DNA of 40,667 nt from Clostridium sp. (GCF_016650035.1 NZ_JAENWM010000031.1:1-40667), one strand, 5' to 3'; positions 7,354 through 15,962 are shown, counted from the first letter of the stretch. Made by a program: numbers and translations. Notes: generated by a model from the letters alone, not told the origin.

Positions 7354-7359
7354 TATAAT
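7354..7359 (+). promoter_or_regulatory. -10 box of the trxB-like/grx operon
   Basis: A perfect TATAAT with the Crp-type site at -41.5 relative to the inferred start near 7366, giving a leader of about 58 nt before the ATG at 7424. Confidence 0.7.
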
Positions 7360-7423
7360 GAAAATACAATAGATATGTGAAATGTGACAAACTAGTATAT
7401 TAAAAAAATAGGATGTGATTTTT

Positions 7424-8368
7424 ATGATAAAAGAAAAACCCTCCAAAGTGATAGACCTATTAATTATAGGGGGTGGCCCGGCAGGACTTACCTCAGCTAT
7501 TTATGGTGGGAGAGCAATGATAAATACACTACTCCTTGAGAATGGAGTTATGGGAGGTCAGATTCGAAATACTTATAGGATTGAAAATTACCCAGGATTC
7601 ATTGAAATTACTGGAGAAGAGTTGACCAGTAGAATGATGGAGCAAGCTGAAAAATCCGGAGCAGTAATTGATGAATTTGATGAGATAGTATCTATAAAAT
7701 TTAGTGACGAAGAAAAAATTATTGAAACTGCAAGTGCTATCTATAAACCCTTAGCTGTAATTATAACAAGTGGCGCAAAGCATAGAAGTTTACCTATAGC
7801 TCAGGAATCTAAATACTATGGTAAAGGTATTCATTATTGTGAACTTTGTGATGGGTTTATGTATAAGGATAAAAACATCATAGTGGTTGGTGGTGGAAAC
7901 TCAGCAGCAGAAGCCGCGATATATCTTTCAAGATATGCGAATAATATAACGTTGATACACCGCAGAGAAAGTATTAAGACAGAAAAATCAATCCAGGATG
8001 AATTATATAGTATTCCTAAAATAAAATACATGTGGAATTCAGAAATAGTTAGTGCCTATGGTGAGAAAAAGTTAGAGGGTGTAAGTGTGCGAAACTTAAA
8101 AACTCAAGAAATTATTGATGTTAAAATTGATGGAATATTCGTTTATGTGGGAATGCTTCCACAGTCAGAGCTTTTTAAGGACTCCATAAATGTAGATGAG
8201 CAGGGATATATATTAGCTGGAGAATCAACTGAAACTAATATTAAAGGAGTCTTTGCAGCAGGGGATATTAGAAAAAAACAATTTAGACAAGTTTCAACAG
8301 CGGTAGGGGATGGAGCAGTGGCTTCCTTGATGGCTGAGAGATATATTACAAAACAACGAAAAAACTAG
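7424..8368 (+). CDS. Thioredoxin-reductase-like flavoprotein (CELC active site)
   Basis: 314 residues, the length of low-molecular-weight TrxB. FAD motif LLIIGGGPAGLTSAIY (12-27), active-site disulfide Cys139/Cys142 in HYCELCDGF, NAD(P)H motif VVGGGNSAAEAA (154-165) with HRRES after it, and the C-terminal FAD motif GVFAAGD. Standard TrxB has CATC; the CELC variant and the glutaredoxin-like gene 14 bp downstream suggest a dedicated reductase for that partner. This resembles the Cp34/Cp9 pair described in Clostridium pasteurianum. It probably feeds electrons from NAD(P)H to the glutaredoxin-like and peroxiredoxin-like proteins here. ATG 7424 is preferred over the GTG at 7415, which lies in the ribosome-site region. 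Confidence 0.9.
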   Translation: MIKEKPSKVIDLLIIGGGPAGLTSAIYGGRAMINTLLLENGVMGGQIRNTYRIENYPGFIEITGEELTSRMMEQAEKSGAVIDEFDEIVSIKFSDEEKIIETASAIYKPLAVIITSGAKHRSLPIAQESKYYGKGIHYCELCDGFMYKDKNIIVVGGGNSAAEAAIYLSRYANNITLIHRRESIKTEKSIQDELYSIPKIKYMWNSEIVSAYGEKKLEGVSVRNLKTQEIIDVKIDGIFVYVGMLPQSELFKDSINVDEQGYILAGESTETNIKGVFAAGDIRKKQFRQVSTAVGDGAVASLMAERYITKQRKN

Positions 8369-8382
8369 AAGGAGTGTTAAAA

Positions 8383-8622
8383 ATGATAAAAATTTATTCG
8401 TTACCAACTTGTTCATGGTGCCAAAAGTCAAAAAAATATTTCGACTTAAATAATTTGGAATATACAGATATTAATATACAAGAGGATGATGCTGCAGGGG
8501 ATGAAATGGAGAGAATTTCAGGACAAGATAGTGTTCCAGTAATTATAATCAATGACAAAGTTATCATCGGGTTTGACAAAGCAGCAATTGATGAGGCTAT
8601 TGGATTAAACAAAAGTAAATAA
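8383..8622 (+). CDS. Glutaredoxin-like thiol protein (CSWC)
   Basis: 79 residues: strand MIKIYSLPT, then Cys10/Cys13 in CSWC, the cis-Pro segment DSVPVIIINDKVIIGFD and a C-terminal helix. It is a clear relative of the 76-residue protein at 1801. AAGGAG at 8369-8374 serves the ATG at 8383; the upstream GTG at 8374 sits inside the ribosome site. It is co-transcribed with the thioredoxin-reductase-like gene, so it is probably the direct electron acceptor. Confidence 0.88.
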   Translation: MIKIYSLPTCSWCQKSKKYFDLNNLEYTDINIQEDDAAGDEMERISGQDSVPVIIINDKVIIGFDKAAIDEAIGLNKSK

Positions 8623-8783
8623 GAGTGATATCGTAACTGGATACTTAAATTGTATTCAGTGACCAAGCGACAGTTAATGATGGCATTGCTATGTTGATTT
8701 ACAGTAGAAGATAGTTGCTAACTATAACCTAATACTATTGAAAACATAATTTATAATTAATTTTATTCAAACAGAGCGGTGGA

Positions 8784-8810
8784 AGTCTATGATTTTCATG
8801 GCTTTTTTTT
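8784..8810 (+). terminator. Possible terminator of the trxB-like/grx operon
   Basis: An imperfect stem around 8784-8791 and 8797-8804 with one mismatch and wobble pairs, followed by eight T at 8803-8810. It lies about 160 bp after the glutaredoxin stop. Confidence 0.45.
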
Positions 8811-8932
8811 ATCATCCTATCAAAATGAACTCCCCCCCCACTCAACGTGCTTTCTAGAGATATTTAATGTCGTTGGTATAAGTGTAGAATGAAATTTTAT
8901 TTTTAGACCACCAGCGTTTGATTATATTCCTA

Positions 8933-9073
8933 TTACTGGGGATTCGTGGTTGAGTGTGTTAATCTGTAACTTGGGCCGGTAAAGACTAATAAATGATTGT
9001 GATGAACAAGTATGTCAATAATAGCACTAGTAAGCTTTTCATCGTAAAAAATTCCATTCCATATTGTATGACG
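8933..9073 (-). pseudogene. istB: IS21-family istB helper ATPase, C-terminal remnant
   Basis: On the minus strand about 46 codons read without a stop up to the TAA at 8935-8933. They include WNGIFYDEKLTSAIID, then LVHHNHLLVF and TGPSYRL, which is the conserved C-terminal end of IstB-type transposition helper ATPases. The Walker motifs of the AAA+ core are absent, and the frame upstream (above 9073) no longer resembles IstB and soon hits a stop. No istA is visible. This is a fragment of an IS21-like element, not a working one. Confidence 0.75.
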
Positions 9074-9191
9074 AATATGATTAATTTTTATGAATAATCT
9101 ATAAATATTCTATTTGGGCGTTTTTACCAATCCCCTCCCAAAGGGGGAATAAGGGCTATTTTACAAAGTTGGTGTTAGTATAGTATTGTAG

Positions 9192-9338
9192 ACACTTAAA
9201 CTCGAACGGAGTGAACCTAAATGTGCAGTAAAGCAGGCAATTAACGAAGGCATACTTGCAGAAGAAAGGCTGAGGAGTTATAAAAAATCAAGAAAGGAAT
9301 TAGCGTATTCTGGGAAAAACATTCAATATAGAACATAA
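9192..9338 (+). pseudogene. rsgA: rsgA (ribosome-assembly GTPase) 3' remnant
   Basis: From about 9204 to the TAA at 9336-9338 the frame reads SEPKCAVKQAINEGILAEER followed by LRSYKKSRKELAY. This matches the C-terminus of RsgA/YloQ, where the last zinc-binding Cys (CAVK) is followed by a two-helix tail. The GTPase core and the other zinc ligands are missing, and a stop closes the frame at 9189-9191. It ends 11 bp before the next gene, so that gene's ribosome site lies just beyond the remnant. A functional rsgA is presumably elsewhere. Confidence 0.75.
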
Positions 9339-9349
9339 GGAGAATTTAT

Positions 9350-9880
9350 ATGAGAAAGATAATTTTAAACTTAGCAATTAGTTTGGATGGTTATATTTCA
9401 GATAATAATGGAGGATTTGATTGGATTGTTGGTCATGGTGATAATAACAATGACTCAAAGGAGACGTTCGATTTTTCCGAGTTTATGGGAAGTATCGATA
9501 CAGTTGTAATGGGATCAAAAGCCTATGAAGATTGTGTATTATTTGGACTTGAAACATATGCGGATAAGAAAATTGTTGTTGCAACTTCAAGAGATTTAGA
9601 GAGCAGAGAAAATGTAGAATTTGTTAATTGTGATATATGTGGCAGAATACTAGATTTGAAAAAAAATCATGATGGTAATATTTGGTTGTTTGGAGGTGCT
9701 GGTTTAACCGATGCATTTATTAAAGCAGATATAATAGATGAATATATTATTGGAATTATTCCAACAATTCTAGGTAATGGAAGATTATTATTTAAAGGTG
9801 ATTATTCGAAAATTGATTTGCACCTTGATAAAGTAACAGTTAATGATGGAATTACAATATTGATATATAGCAAAAGATAG
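9350..9880 (+). CDS. Dihydrofolate reductase/RibD C-terminal-domain family protein
   Basis: 176 residues. The start KIILNLAISLDGYISDNNGG is the hallmark N-terminus of the YwjB/RibD-C group, followed by VVMGSKAYED, an NADPH-loop region WLFGGAGLTDAFIKADIIDEY, and PTILGNGRLLF. This subgroup is fused or similar to riboflavin-pathway reductases, but free-standing members have no established substrate. True DHFR activity should not be assumed. AAGGAG lies upstream of the ATG. It directly follows the rsgA remnant and is probably monocistronic. Confidence 0.82.
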   Translation: MRKIILNLAISLDGYISDNNGGFDWIVGHGDNNNDSKETFDFSEFMGSIDTVVMGSKAYEDCVLFGLETYADKKIVVATSRDLESRENVEFVNCDICGRILDLKKNHDGNIWLFGGAGLTDAFIKADIIDEYIIGIIPTILGNGRLLFKGDYSKIDLHLDKVTVNDGITILIYSKR

Positions 9881-9948
9881 TTATATTTCAAGGAAATAAT
9901 TTGCATATGAGATTTAATCTACTTCATTCTTCAAGATCATTAAGGGAT

Positions 9949-9982
9949 ACGGCAACGATTCGTACATTAATGTTGCCGTTTT
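9949..9982 (+). terminator. Weak terminator after the DHFR-like gene
   Basis: ACGGCAAC (9949-9956) pairs with GTTGCCGT (9972-9979) around a 15-nt loop, with a short T run. Confidence 0.45.
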
Positions 9983-10231
9983 GGTTCCATTGCTACACGG
10001 ACGTTTTGTGCCTCGAGAAAGGAATGATTTTAATTATGAAAAAATTTATAGTTGAAGATGACTTTTATCACTGGAAAGTTTTGAAAATATTATTAAACAG
10101 AAATAAATATAATTTAATGTAGAAAACCTATCAAACACAGTAAAATCAATACTAGCAGATATAAGAAAATCCATATAAATAATGAAAAGGTCAAATACAA
10201 AACTCGGCTTATAGGTTTAGTCACACTATGG

Positions 10232-10262
10232 AAAACACTATGTTAACGCATGGTGTTTTTTT
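10232..10262 (+). terminator. Hairpin terminator upstream of the symporter gene
   Basis: An 11-bp stem (10232-10242 with 10249-10259, one G-T pair), 6-nt loop and a T run to 10262. Confidence 0.65.
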
Positions 10263-10299
10263 ATTGTACAAAAATAATAACACATTGTGACAAAAAAAT

Positions 10300-10327
10300 C
10301 TGACAAATATGAGAAATATGGTACAAT
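10300..10327 (+). promoter_or_regulatory. Promoter of the alanine symporter gene
   Basis: CTGACA (10300-10305), 16 bp, TACAAT (10322-10327). The leader to the ATG at 10414 is about 80 nt. Confidence 0.5.
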
Positions 10328-10413
10328 GTATCGGTAAATGATTACAAACAATTTTGGAAAAATATGATTTATTAACATGAAAAATTTTCAAATAACTTGA
10401 GAGGACGTGTCTT

Positions 10414-11757
10414 ATGGACTTATTATCAATTGTAAAAAGTATTAACGGTGTTTTGTGGGGGTATATATTAATACTTTTGTTATGTGGTACTGGAATTTAT
10501 TTTACAATAAATCTTAAATTTGTCCAAGTAAGAAAATTTAAAGAAACATTTAAAAAGGCTTTTGGAGGAGTTAAAATTGGAAGTAAAGCAGGAAAAGATG
10601 GAATGTCTTCGTTCCAAGCAATGACAACTGCAATGGCTGCACAAGTAGGAACAGGGAATTTAGCTGGTGCGGCAACGGCTATAGTAGCAGGTGGACCAGG
10701 TGCTATATTTTGGATGTGGTTAAGTGCTTTCTTTGGAATGGGAACCATTTTTGCGGAAGCAGTGCTTGCTCAAAAATTTAAACAAAAGGTTGAAGGCGAG
10801 ATTGTAGGGGGGCCTGCTTACTATATTAGTAAGGGTCTTGGAAGTAAAAAGCTTGCAGCATTTTTTGCTGTAATGAGTATAATTGTATTTGGATTTATAG
10901 GTAGTATGGTACAAACTAACTCAATAAGTGCAGCAATGAGCTCAAATATTGTTGTTCGTTTAATAGTTGGTGTTATAGTTGCAATATTAGCTGGAATGAT
11001 TTTTATTGGGGGAGTAGGTCGTATTGCAGGTTTTACTGAAAAAGTAGTTCCAGTTATGGCTGTATTTTATATACTGGGTAGTTTAGCAATTATTATAATG
11101 AATTTTAAAAATTTAGGACAAGCATTTAATATGATATTTGTAGGTGCATTTAACCCTCAAGCTGTTGCTGGTGGGGCAGTAGGAATTACGGTGAAAGAAG
11201 TTATGAGGTATGGTATATCAAGAGGATTATTTTCTAATGAAGCAGGAATGGGTTCAACACCACATGCACATGCACTTGCAAAAGTTAAACATCCAGCTGA
11301 GCAAGGTCTGGTTGCGATAATATGTGTATTTATCGATACCTTTGTAATTTTAACATTAACTGCACTTGTTATATTAACCACAGGAGCAATGGATGGAAAA
11401 ACTACTGGTATAGCTCTAACTCAAAAAGCTTTCATTAATGGTATGGGGACTGCTGGAGGACCCTTTATAGCTATAGCATTATTTTTCTTTGCTTTTTCTA
11501 CCATAGTAGCTTGGTATTTCTTTGGAGAAACCAATGTTAAATATTTATTTGGTAAAAAAGCATTAAATAAATATAGGGGTTTAGTTCTTGTATTTATTGT
11601 ATTAGGCGCAGCTCTAAAGGTAGAACTAGTTTGGGAACTCGCGGATACTTTTTATGGATTAATGATTATCCCCAATTTAATTGCATTAGTAGGACTTGGA
11701 GCTTTAGTTAAAAAGTCTTTGAAAAATTACGAAGATGGTAGCCAAGAGAAAAAATAA
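10414..11757 (+). CDS. Sodium:alanine symporter family protein (AgcS/AlsT)
   Basis: 447 residues, within the family's usual 440-490. About 10-11 hydrophobic segments run along the whole length. Family motifs visible are SSFQAMTTAMAAQVGTGNLA near 65-85, GGPGAIFWMWLSAFFGMGT, and GISRGLFSNEAGMGSTPHAH around 270-290. Members import alanine or glycine with Na+ across the cytoplasmic membrane. A promoter lies upstream and a strong terminator follows, so it is a single-gene unit. Choosing between alanine and glycine is not possible from sequence alone. Confidence 0.92.
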   Translation: MDLLSIVKSINGVLWGYILILLLCGTGIYFTINLKFVQVRKFKETFKKAFGGVKIGSKAGKDGMSSFQAMTTAMAAQVGTGNLAGAATAIVAGGPGAIFWMWLSAFFGMGTIFAEAVLAQKFKQKVEGEIVGGPAYYISKGLGSKKLAAFFAVMSIIVFGFIGSMVQTNSISAAMSSNIVVRLIVGVIVAILAGMIFIGGVGRIAGFTEKVVPVMAVFYILGSLAIIIMNFKNLGQAFNMIFVGAFNPQAVAGGAVGITVKEVMRYGISRGLFSNEAGMGSTPHAHALAKVKHPAEQGLVAIICVFIDTFVILTLTALVILTTGAMDGKTTGIALTQKAFINGMGTAGGPFIAIALFFFAFSTIVAWYFFGETNVKYLFGKKALNKYRGLVLVFIVLGAALKVELVWELADTFYGLMIIPNLIALVGLGALVKKSLKNYEDGSQEKK

Positions 11758-11780
11758 ATTTAATTAAGTGATTTTAAAAA

Positions 11781-11820
11781 AATACAGGGTGGCATATATA
11801 TGTCACTCTGTATTTTTTTT
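11781..11820 (+). terminator. Terminator of the symporter gene
   Basis: A 16-bp stem (11781-11796 with 11799-11814, two G-T pairs) runs into eight T. Confidence 0.85.
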
Positions 11821-11931
11821 ATTATATTTATACTGAAAAAGTATTAAAACAATGAATGTATGGAATTATACTAAAATAAGAAATTTAAATTTTTATTATG
11901 AAATAGGCTTTTACTTTTGTATAAAGTATAC

Positions 11932-11937
11932 TATAAT
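11932..11937 (+). promoter_or_regulatory. Probable -10 box of purL
   Basis: TATAAT about 75 bp upstream of the purL ATG. The -35 region (TTTTAC-like) is poor. Confidence 0.45.
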
Positions 11938-11945
11938 CACATTAT

Positions 11946-11982
11946 AACGAATTATAAAATGTATTTAACGATTAACATTCGT
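11946..11982. promoter_or_regulatory. PurBox-like inverted pair upstream of purL
   Basis: AACGAATTAT (11946-11955) and the inverted AACATTCGT (11974-11982) have the CGAA...TTCG layout of PurR sites. CGAAT replaces the usual CGAAC, so the match is weaker than at purE. It lies just after the -10, a repressing position. Confidence 0.5.
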
Positions 11983-12011
11983 ATAAATTTTAGTTTTTGG
12001 AGGTATTAACT

Positions 12012-15000
12012 ATGAAAAATAAAATATATAGGTTATTTGTAGAAAAAAAAGCGAACTATAATGTTGAAAACAAAAAAATGCTGAGGGATATAAAAGTGAA
12101 TCTAGGGGTGATAAGCTTAGAAGGGATTCGGATAGTTAATAGATATGATATTACTGGAATATCAGATGAGCAGTACTTTGAATCCAGGAATACTATATTT
12201 TCAGAACCTACAGTAGATGTGGTTTATGATGAAGAGCTAGAGATGGAAGAGTCAGATTCAGTATTTGCTATTGAATTCTTGCCCGGGCAATATGATCAAA
12301 GGGCAGATTCAGCTGCGCAGTGTATACAAATTCTAACTCAAAAGGACAAACCTATAGTTAAAACTGCAAAAGTTATAATATTAAGGGGTAATATTACTGA
12401 AAATGAACTGAGAACAATTAAGGAATATTGTATAAATGCTGTAGACTCTAGAGAAACAGGGATGGAAAAACCAAGTGATTTACAGCAGAATTTTATTGAA
12501 CCAAATAAGGTTCGTATAGTCGAATCTTTCACTGATATGAATGATGTAAATTTAAAAGAATTTTTAAAAGATAATGGTCTTGCTATGAGTTTTAATGACC
12601 TTAAGTTCTGTAGAGATTATTTTAAAGAAACTGAAAAGAGGAACCCATCTATAACTGAGATAAAAGTTATAGATACCTATTGGTCAGATCATTGTAGGCA
12701 TACAACGTTTAATACTGTGATTCAGGATGTTCATATAGACGAAGGTAAATATTCTAAACCAATTATGGCAGCTTATGCAGAGTATTTAGACACTAGAGAG
12801 TTTGTTTATGACCTTAAAAACAGAGATGTTACACTTATGGATATGGCCATCATTGGTATGAAGGACTTAAGAAAAAAAGGCAAATTAAAAAACCTTGATG
12901 TTTCAGATGAAATAAATGCCTGTAGTATAGTTGTAGAAGCAGATATTGATGGAGAAATGGAAAAATGGCTGGTAATGTTTAAAAATGAAACTCATAATCA
13001 TCCTACTGAAATAGAACCTTTTGGTGGTGCAGCTACTTGTCTTGGCGGAGCAATAAGAGACCCATTATCAGGTAGAAGCTATGTATATCAAGCAATGAGA
13101 GTTACCGGAAGCGGTGACCCTACAGGGAAAATTTCAGATACTTTAAAGGGTAAACTTCCTCAAAGGAGAATAACCCTTGAAGCAGCCCATGGATATAGCT
13201 CCTATGGAAATCAAATAGGAGTTGCCACAGGACTTGTTTCTGAGGTTTATGATGAGGACTTTGTGGCTAAAAGAATGGAAATAGGTGCAGTTATTGGAGC
13301 GGTGCCATATAAGAATGTGGTTCGCGAGCAGCCAATGGCTGGAGATGTAGTTATACTTCTTGGTGGTAAAACAGGCAGAGATGGATGTGGTGGCGCTACT
13401 GGATCCTCAAAGAAGCATAGCGAGAGCTCAATTCTAACTTCAGGAGCAGAAGTTCAAAAGGGAAATGCACCTACAGAGAGAAAAATCCAAAGATTGTTTA
13501 GAAATCCCGTTGCAACTACACTTATAAAAAGATGTAATGATTTTGGAGCAGGTGGAGTATCCGTAGCTATAGGGGAACTAGCAGATGCGCTTATAATTAA
13601 TTTAGATGCAGTGCCTAAGAAATATGATGGACTTGATGGTACAGAGCTTGCTATATCCGAATCCCAAGAACGTATGGCTGTTGTTGTAAGGAGCGAAGAT
13701 GCACAGACTTTCATAAAACTATCAGAAGAAGAGAATCTAGAGGCAACGCTTGTGGGCAGAATAACTGATGATAATAGGCTTAAAATGATATGGAAGGGAA
13801 ATACTATTGTTGATGTAAGTAGAACTTTTCTAGATACTAATGGGGTTAAACAAGTTACTAATGTAAAGGTATCTGCACCAAAAGAAAGTGAATACTACTT
13901 TTCAAAAGATGAATTAGTAAACAATGGGGAATTTAAATCAATAAGAGAAACATGGAATTCCACACTATCGAATTTAAATGTTTGTAGCCAAAAGGGTTTA
14001 TCCCAGTGTTTTGATAGTACTATAGGGGCAGGAACAGTACTAATGCCTTTTGGTGGAAAGTTTCAGAAAACACCAATTCAGTCTATGGTATCAAAGCTAC
14101 CAGTACTTAAAGGGAATACAAATACAGGTACAATAATGTCCTATGGATATAATCCTAAATTATCTAAATGGAGTCCTTTCCATGGAGCTGCTTATGCAGT
14201 GTTAGATTCTGTAACAAAGGTAGTAGCTAGTGGTGGAGATTATGAAAACATTAAACTTACTTTCCAAGAGTATTTTGAGAAATTGTCAAACGAACCTTAC
14301 AAATGGGGCAAACCATTTTCAGCACTACTTGGAGCATTTCATGTACAAAAACAATTTAGTATAGCGGCTATTGGTGGAAAAGATAGCATGTCAGGTACCT
14401 TTAATGATATTAATGTACCACCAACTTTGGTATCCTTTGCGGTTGACGTTATAAATACAGAGGTGGTAATTTCTCCTGAGTTTAAAAAGTGTGATAGTCA
14501 GGTAGTTTTAGTTTATGCAAATAGAGGTGAAGATGGATTACCTGATTTTAATAGACTTCGTGAAAACTATAAATTAGTAAAGAAGTTAATAGATAGTGGT
14601 AGTGTTTTATCTTCATATGCAGTAGGAATGGGTGGTCTTTGCGAGGCTATATCAAAAATGTGTTTTGGTAATAACATAGGATTTACATTTGCTCGTGATA
14701 TAGACGCTATTAGTATATTTAAAGAGGATTATGGAAGTATAGTAATGGAGATAGATAAGAATTTGTGTTCGGAGTTAATTTTGCAGTACGCAAATGTTGT
14801 GATACTAGGAAATACCAAAGCTGAACCATTTATTAGTGTCTTAGGGGAAACTATTAGTTTAGAAGAATCTATAAGTAAATGGGAAGCACCACTAGAAAGT
14901 GTGTTTAACACAAAAGTAAATAGCAGAGTAGAAAATATTAGCACAGGCAATACCTATGGAGCCCTTGAAAACTCAAAAATAAAATCCCTGGCTAGTATTA

Positions 15001-15806
15001 AAATTCCAAAGCCTAGAGTTATAATCCCTGTGTTCCCAGGTACTAATTGTGAATATGATTCTATGAGAGCTTTTGAAAAGGCTGGAGCTGAAGTGGAGAT
15101 TATGGTAGTAAATAATCTATCATCAAGACAGATTGAAGAATCTATAAAAATTATTGCAGAGAAAATAAAGAAAGCTCAAATTGTTATGCTACCAGGTGGA
15201 TTTAGCGCAGGAGATGAACCTGATGGATCGGGTAAATTTATTGCTACATTTTTTAGAAATCCTATAATAAGAGAAAGCATAAGTGAGTTATTAGAAAATA
15301 GGGATGGACTTATTCTTGGGATATGCAATGGATTTCAAGCACTAATTAAACTTGGATTACTTCCATATGGAAAGATAACCGATATAACAGAAAAAAGCCC
15401 AACCTTAACATATAATGAAATTGGAAAACATATGTCTCGTATTGTTCAAACTAAAGTAGTTTCAAATAAGTCTCCTTGGCTTAGTAATTTGAAAGTTGGA
15501 GATGTTCATTCCATACCAATATCACATGGTGAAGGAAGGTTTGTAGCAGAGGATGCAGTAATTAAAAAATTATTTGAGAGTGGTCAAGTAGCTACACAAT
15601 ACGTAGATTTTAACGGAAGTCCAACTTATGATATAAACTTTAATCCTAATGGTTCTATGTATGCTATTGAAGGGATAACTAGTATGGACGGAAGAGTGTT
15701 TGGTAAAATGGGTCATTCTGAAAGAATTACTGCAAATACACTAAAGAACATTGTTGGTGAAAAGGATCAGAAAATATTTGAAGCAGGAGTAAATTATTTC
15801 AAATAA
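12012..15806 (+). CDS. purL: Phosphoribosylformylglycinamidine synthase, single-chain
   Basis: 1264 residues, the large one-chain FGAM synthase that converts FGAR and glutamine to FGAM with ATP. An N-terminal PurS-like part is followed by the linker motif YWSDHCRHTTF (about 220), the ATP/FGAR motifs KNETHNHPTEIEPFGGAATC and GGKTGRDGCGGATGSS, a second AIRS-like half, and a C-terminal glutaminase from about 1005 (FPGTNCEYDS) with the nucleophile Cys in ILGICNGFQ. Because the glutaminase is fused, no purQ or purS is needed. Start: ATG 12012 has GGAGG at 11999-12003; the in-frame TTG at 11997 overlaps that site and is rejected. It is transcribed apart from the purE operon. Confidence 0.96.
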   Translation: MKNKIYRLFVEKKANYNVENKKMLRDIKVNLGVISLEGIRIVNRYDITGISDEQYFESRNTIFSEPTVDVVYDEELEMEESDSVFAIEFLPGQYDQRADSAAQCIQILTQKDKPIVKTAKVIILRGNITENELRTIKEYCINAVDSRETGMEKPSDLQQNFIEPNKVRIVESFTDMNDVNLKEFLKDNGLAMSFNDLKFCRDYFKETEKRNPSITEIKVIDTYWSDHCRHTTFNTVIQDVHIDEGKYSKPIMAAYAEYLDTREFVYDLKNRDVTLMDMAIIGMKDLRKKGKLKNLDVSDEINACSIVVEADIDGEMEKWLVMFKNETHNHPTEIEPFGGAATCLGGAIRDPLSGRSYVYQAMRVTGSGDPTGKISDTLKGKLPQRRITLEAAHGYSSYGNQIGVATGLVSEVYDEDFVAKRMEIGAVIGAVPYKNVVREQPMAGDVVILLGGKTGRDGCGGATGSSKKHSESSILTSGAEVQKGNAPTERKIQRLFRNPVATTLIKRCNDFGAGGVSVAIGELADALIINLDAVPKKYDGLDGTELAISESQERMAVVVRSEDAQTFIKLSEEENLEATLVGRITDDNRLKMIWKGNTIVDVSRTFLDTNGVKQVTNVKVSAPKESEYYFSKDELVNNGEFKSIRETWNSTLSNLNVCSQKGLSQCFDSTIGAGTVLMPFGGKFQKTPIQSMVSKLPVLKGNTNTGTIMSYGYNPKLSKWSPFHGAAYAVLDSVTKVVASGGDYENIKLTFQEYFEKLSNEPYKWGKPFSALLGAFHVQKQFSIAAIGGKDSMSGTFNDINVPPTLVSFAVDVINTEVVISPEFKKCDSQVVLVYANRGEDGLPDFNRLRENYKLVKKLIDSGSVLSSYAVGMGGLCEAISKMCFGNNIGFTFARDIDAISIFKEDYGSIVMEIDKNLCSELILQYANVVILGNTKAEPFISVLGETISLEESISKWEAPLESVFNTKVNSRVENISTGNTYGALENSKIKSLASIKIPKPRVIIPVFPGTNCEYDSMRAFEKAGAEVEIMVVNNLSSRQIEESIKIIAEKIKKAQIVMLPGGFSAGDEPDGSGKFIATFFRNPIIRESISELLENRDGLILGICNGFQALIKLGLLPYGKITDITEKSPTLTYNEIGKHMSRIVQTKVVSNKSPWLSNLKVGDVHSIPISHGEGRFVAEDAVIKKLFESGQVATQYVDFNGSPTYDINFNPNGSMYAIEGITSMDGRVFGKMGHSERITANTLKNIVGEKDQKIFEAGVNYFK

Positions 15807-15816
15807 TAATCAATAA

Positions 15817-15878
15817 CACGAACATTAAATATTATAAAAGTATTAAATTGTTCGTATATATGTATAAATACGAACAAT
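15817..15878. promoter_or_regulatory. Three PurBox sites (PurR operators) upstream of the purE operon
   Basis: CACGAACATT (15817-15826), the inverted AATTGTTCGT (15846-15855) and the direct TACGAACAAT (15869-15878). The core CGAAC and the inverted first pair match the PurR PurBox arrangement known from Bacillus subtilis. They lie just upstream of the promoter at 15903. Confidence 0.7.
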
Positions 15879-15902
15879 ACTAATTATATTATACGTAATG
15901 CA

Positions 15903-15931
15903 TTGACTTAGTAAATGATAGATGTTAAGAT
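15903..15931 (+). promoter_or_regulatory. Sigma-A promoter of the purE operon
   Basis: TTGACT (15903-15908), 17 bp, TAAGAT (15926-15931). Transcription would begin near 15938, about 25 nt before the riboswitch. Confidence 0.65.
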
Positions 15932-15962
15932 AAAAATAGTTAACAATACAAATTAATAATTA

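Larger units (their letters stand above)
8623..9349. other. Gene-poor stretch with two gene remnants
   Basis: No intact gene. It contains a probable terminator, a run of eight C at 8832-8839 (unusual in this AT-rich DNA), an istB fragment on the minus strand and an rsgA 3' fragment on the plus strand. It reads as a scar of past insertion and deletion. Confidence 0.7.
9881..10413. other. Intergenic stretch without a convincing gene
   Basis: It holds a weak terminator (9949-9982), a stronger hairpin terminator (10232-10262) and the promoter of the symporter gene. A 73-codon frame at 9901-10122 spans the first terminator hairpin and shows no family signature, so it is not called. Confidence 0.6.

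Noticed and set aside
7371-7385. A fourth Crp-type site near the trxB-like start
   Set aside because: Only the TGTGA half fits; the second half has the wrong spacing and it lies downstream of the transcript start.
9901-10122. 73-codon frame after the DHFR-like gene
   Set aside because: It spans a terminator hairpin, has no ribosome site and no family signature.
13454-13714. Minus-strand frames inside purL and other long genes
   Set aside because: Shadows of strongly coding plus-strand genes, with no ribosome sites or homology.
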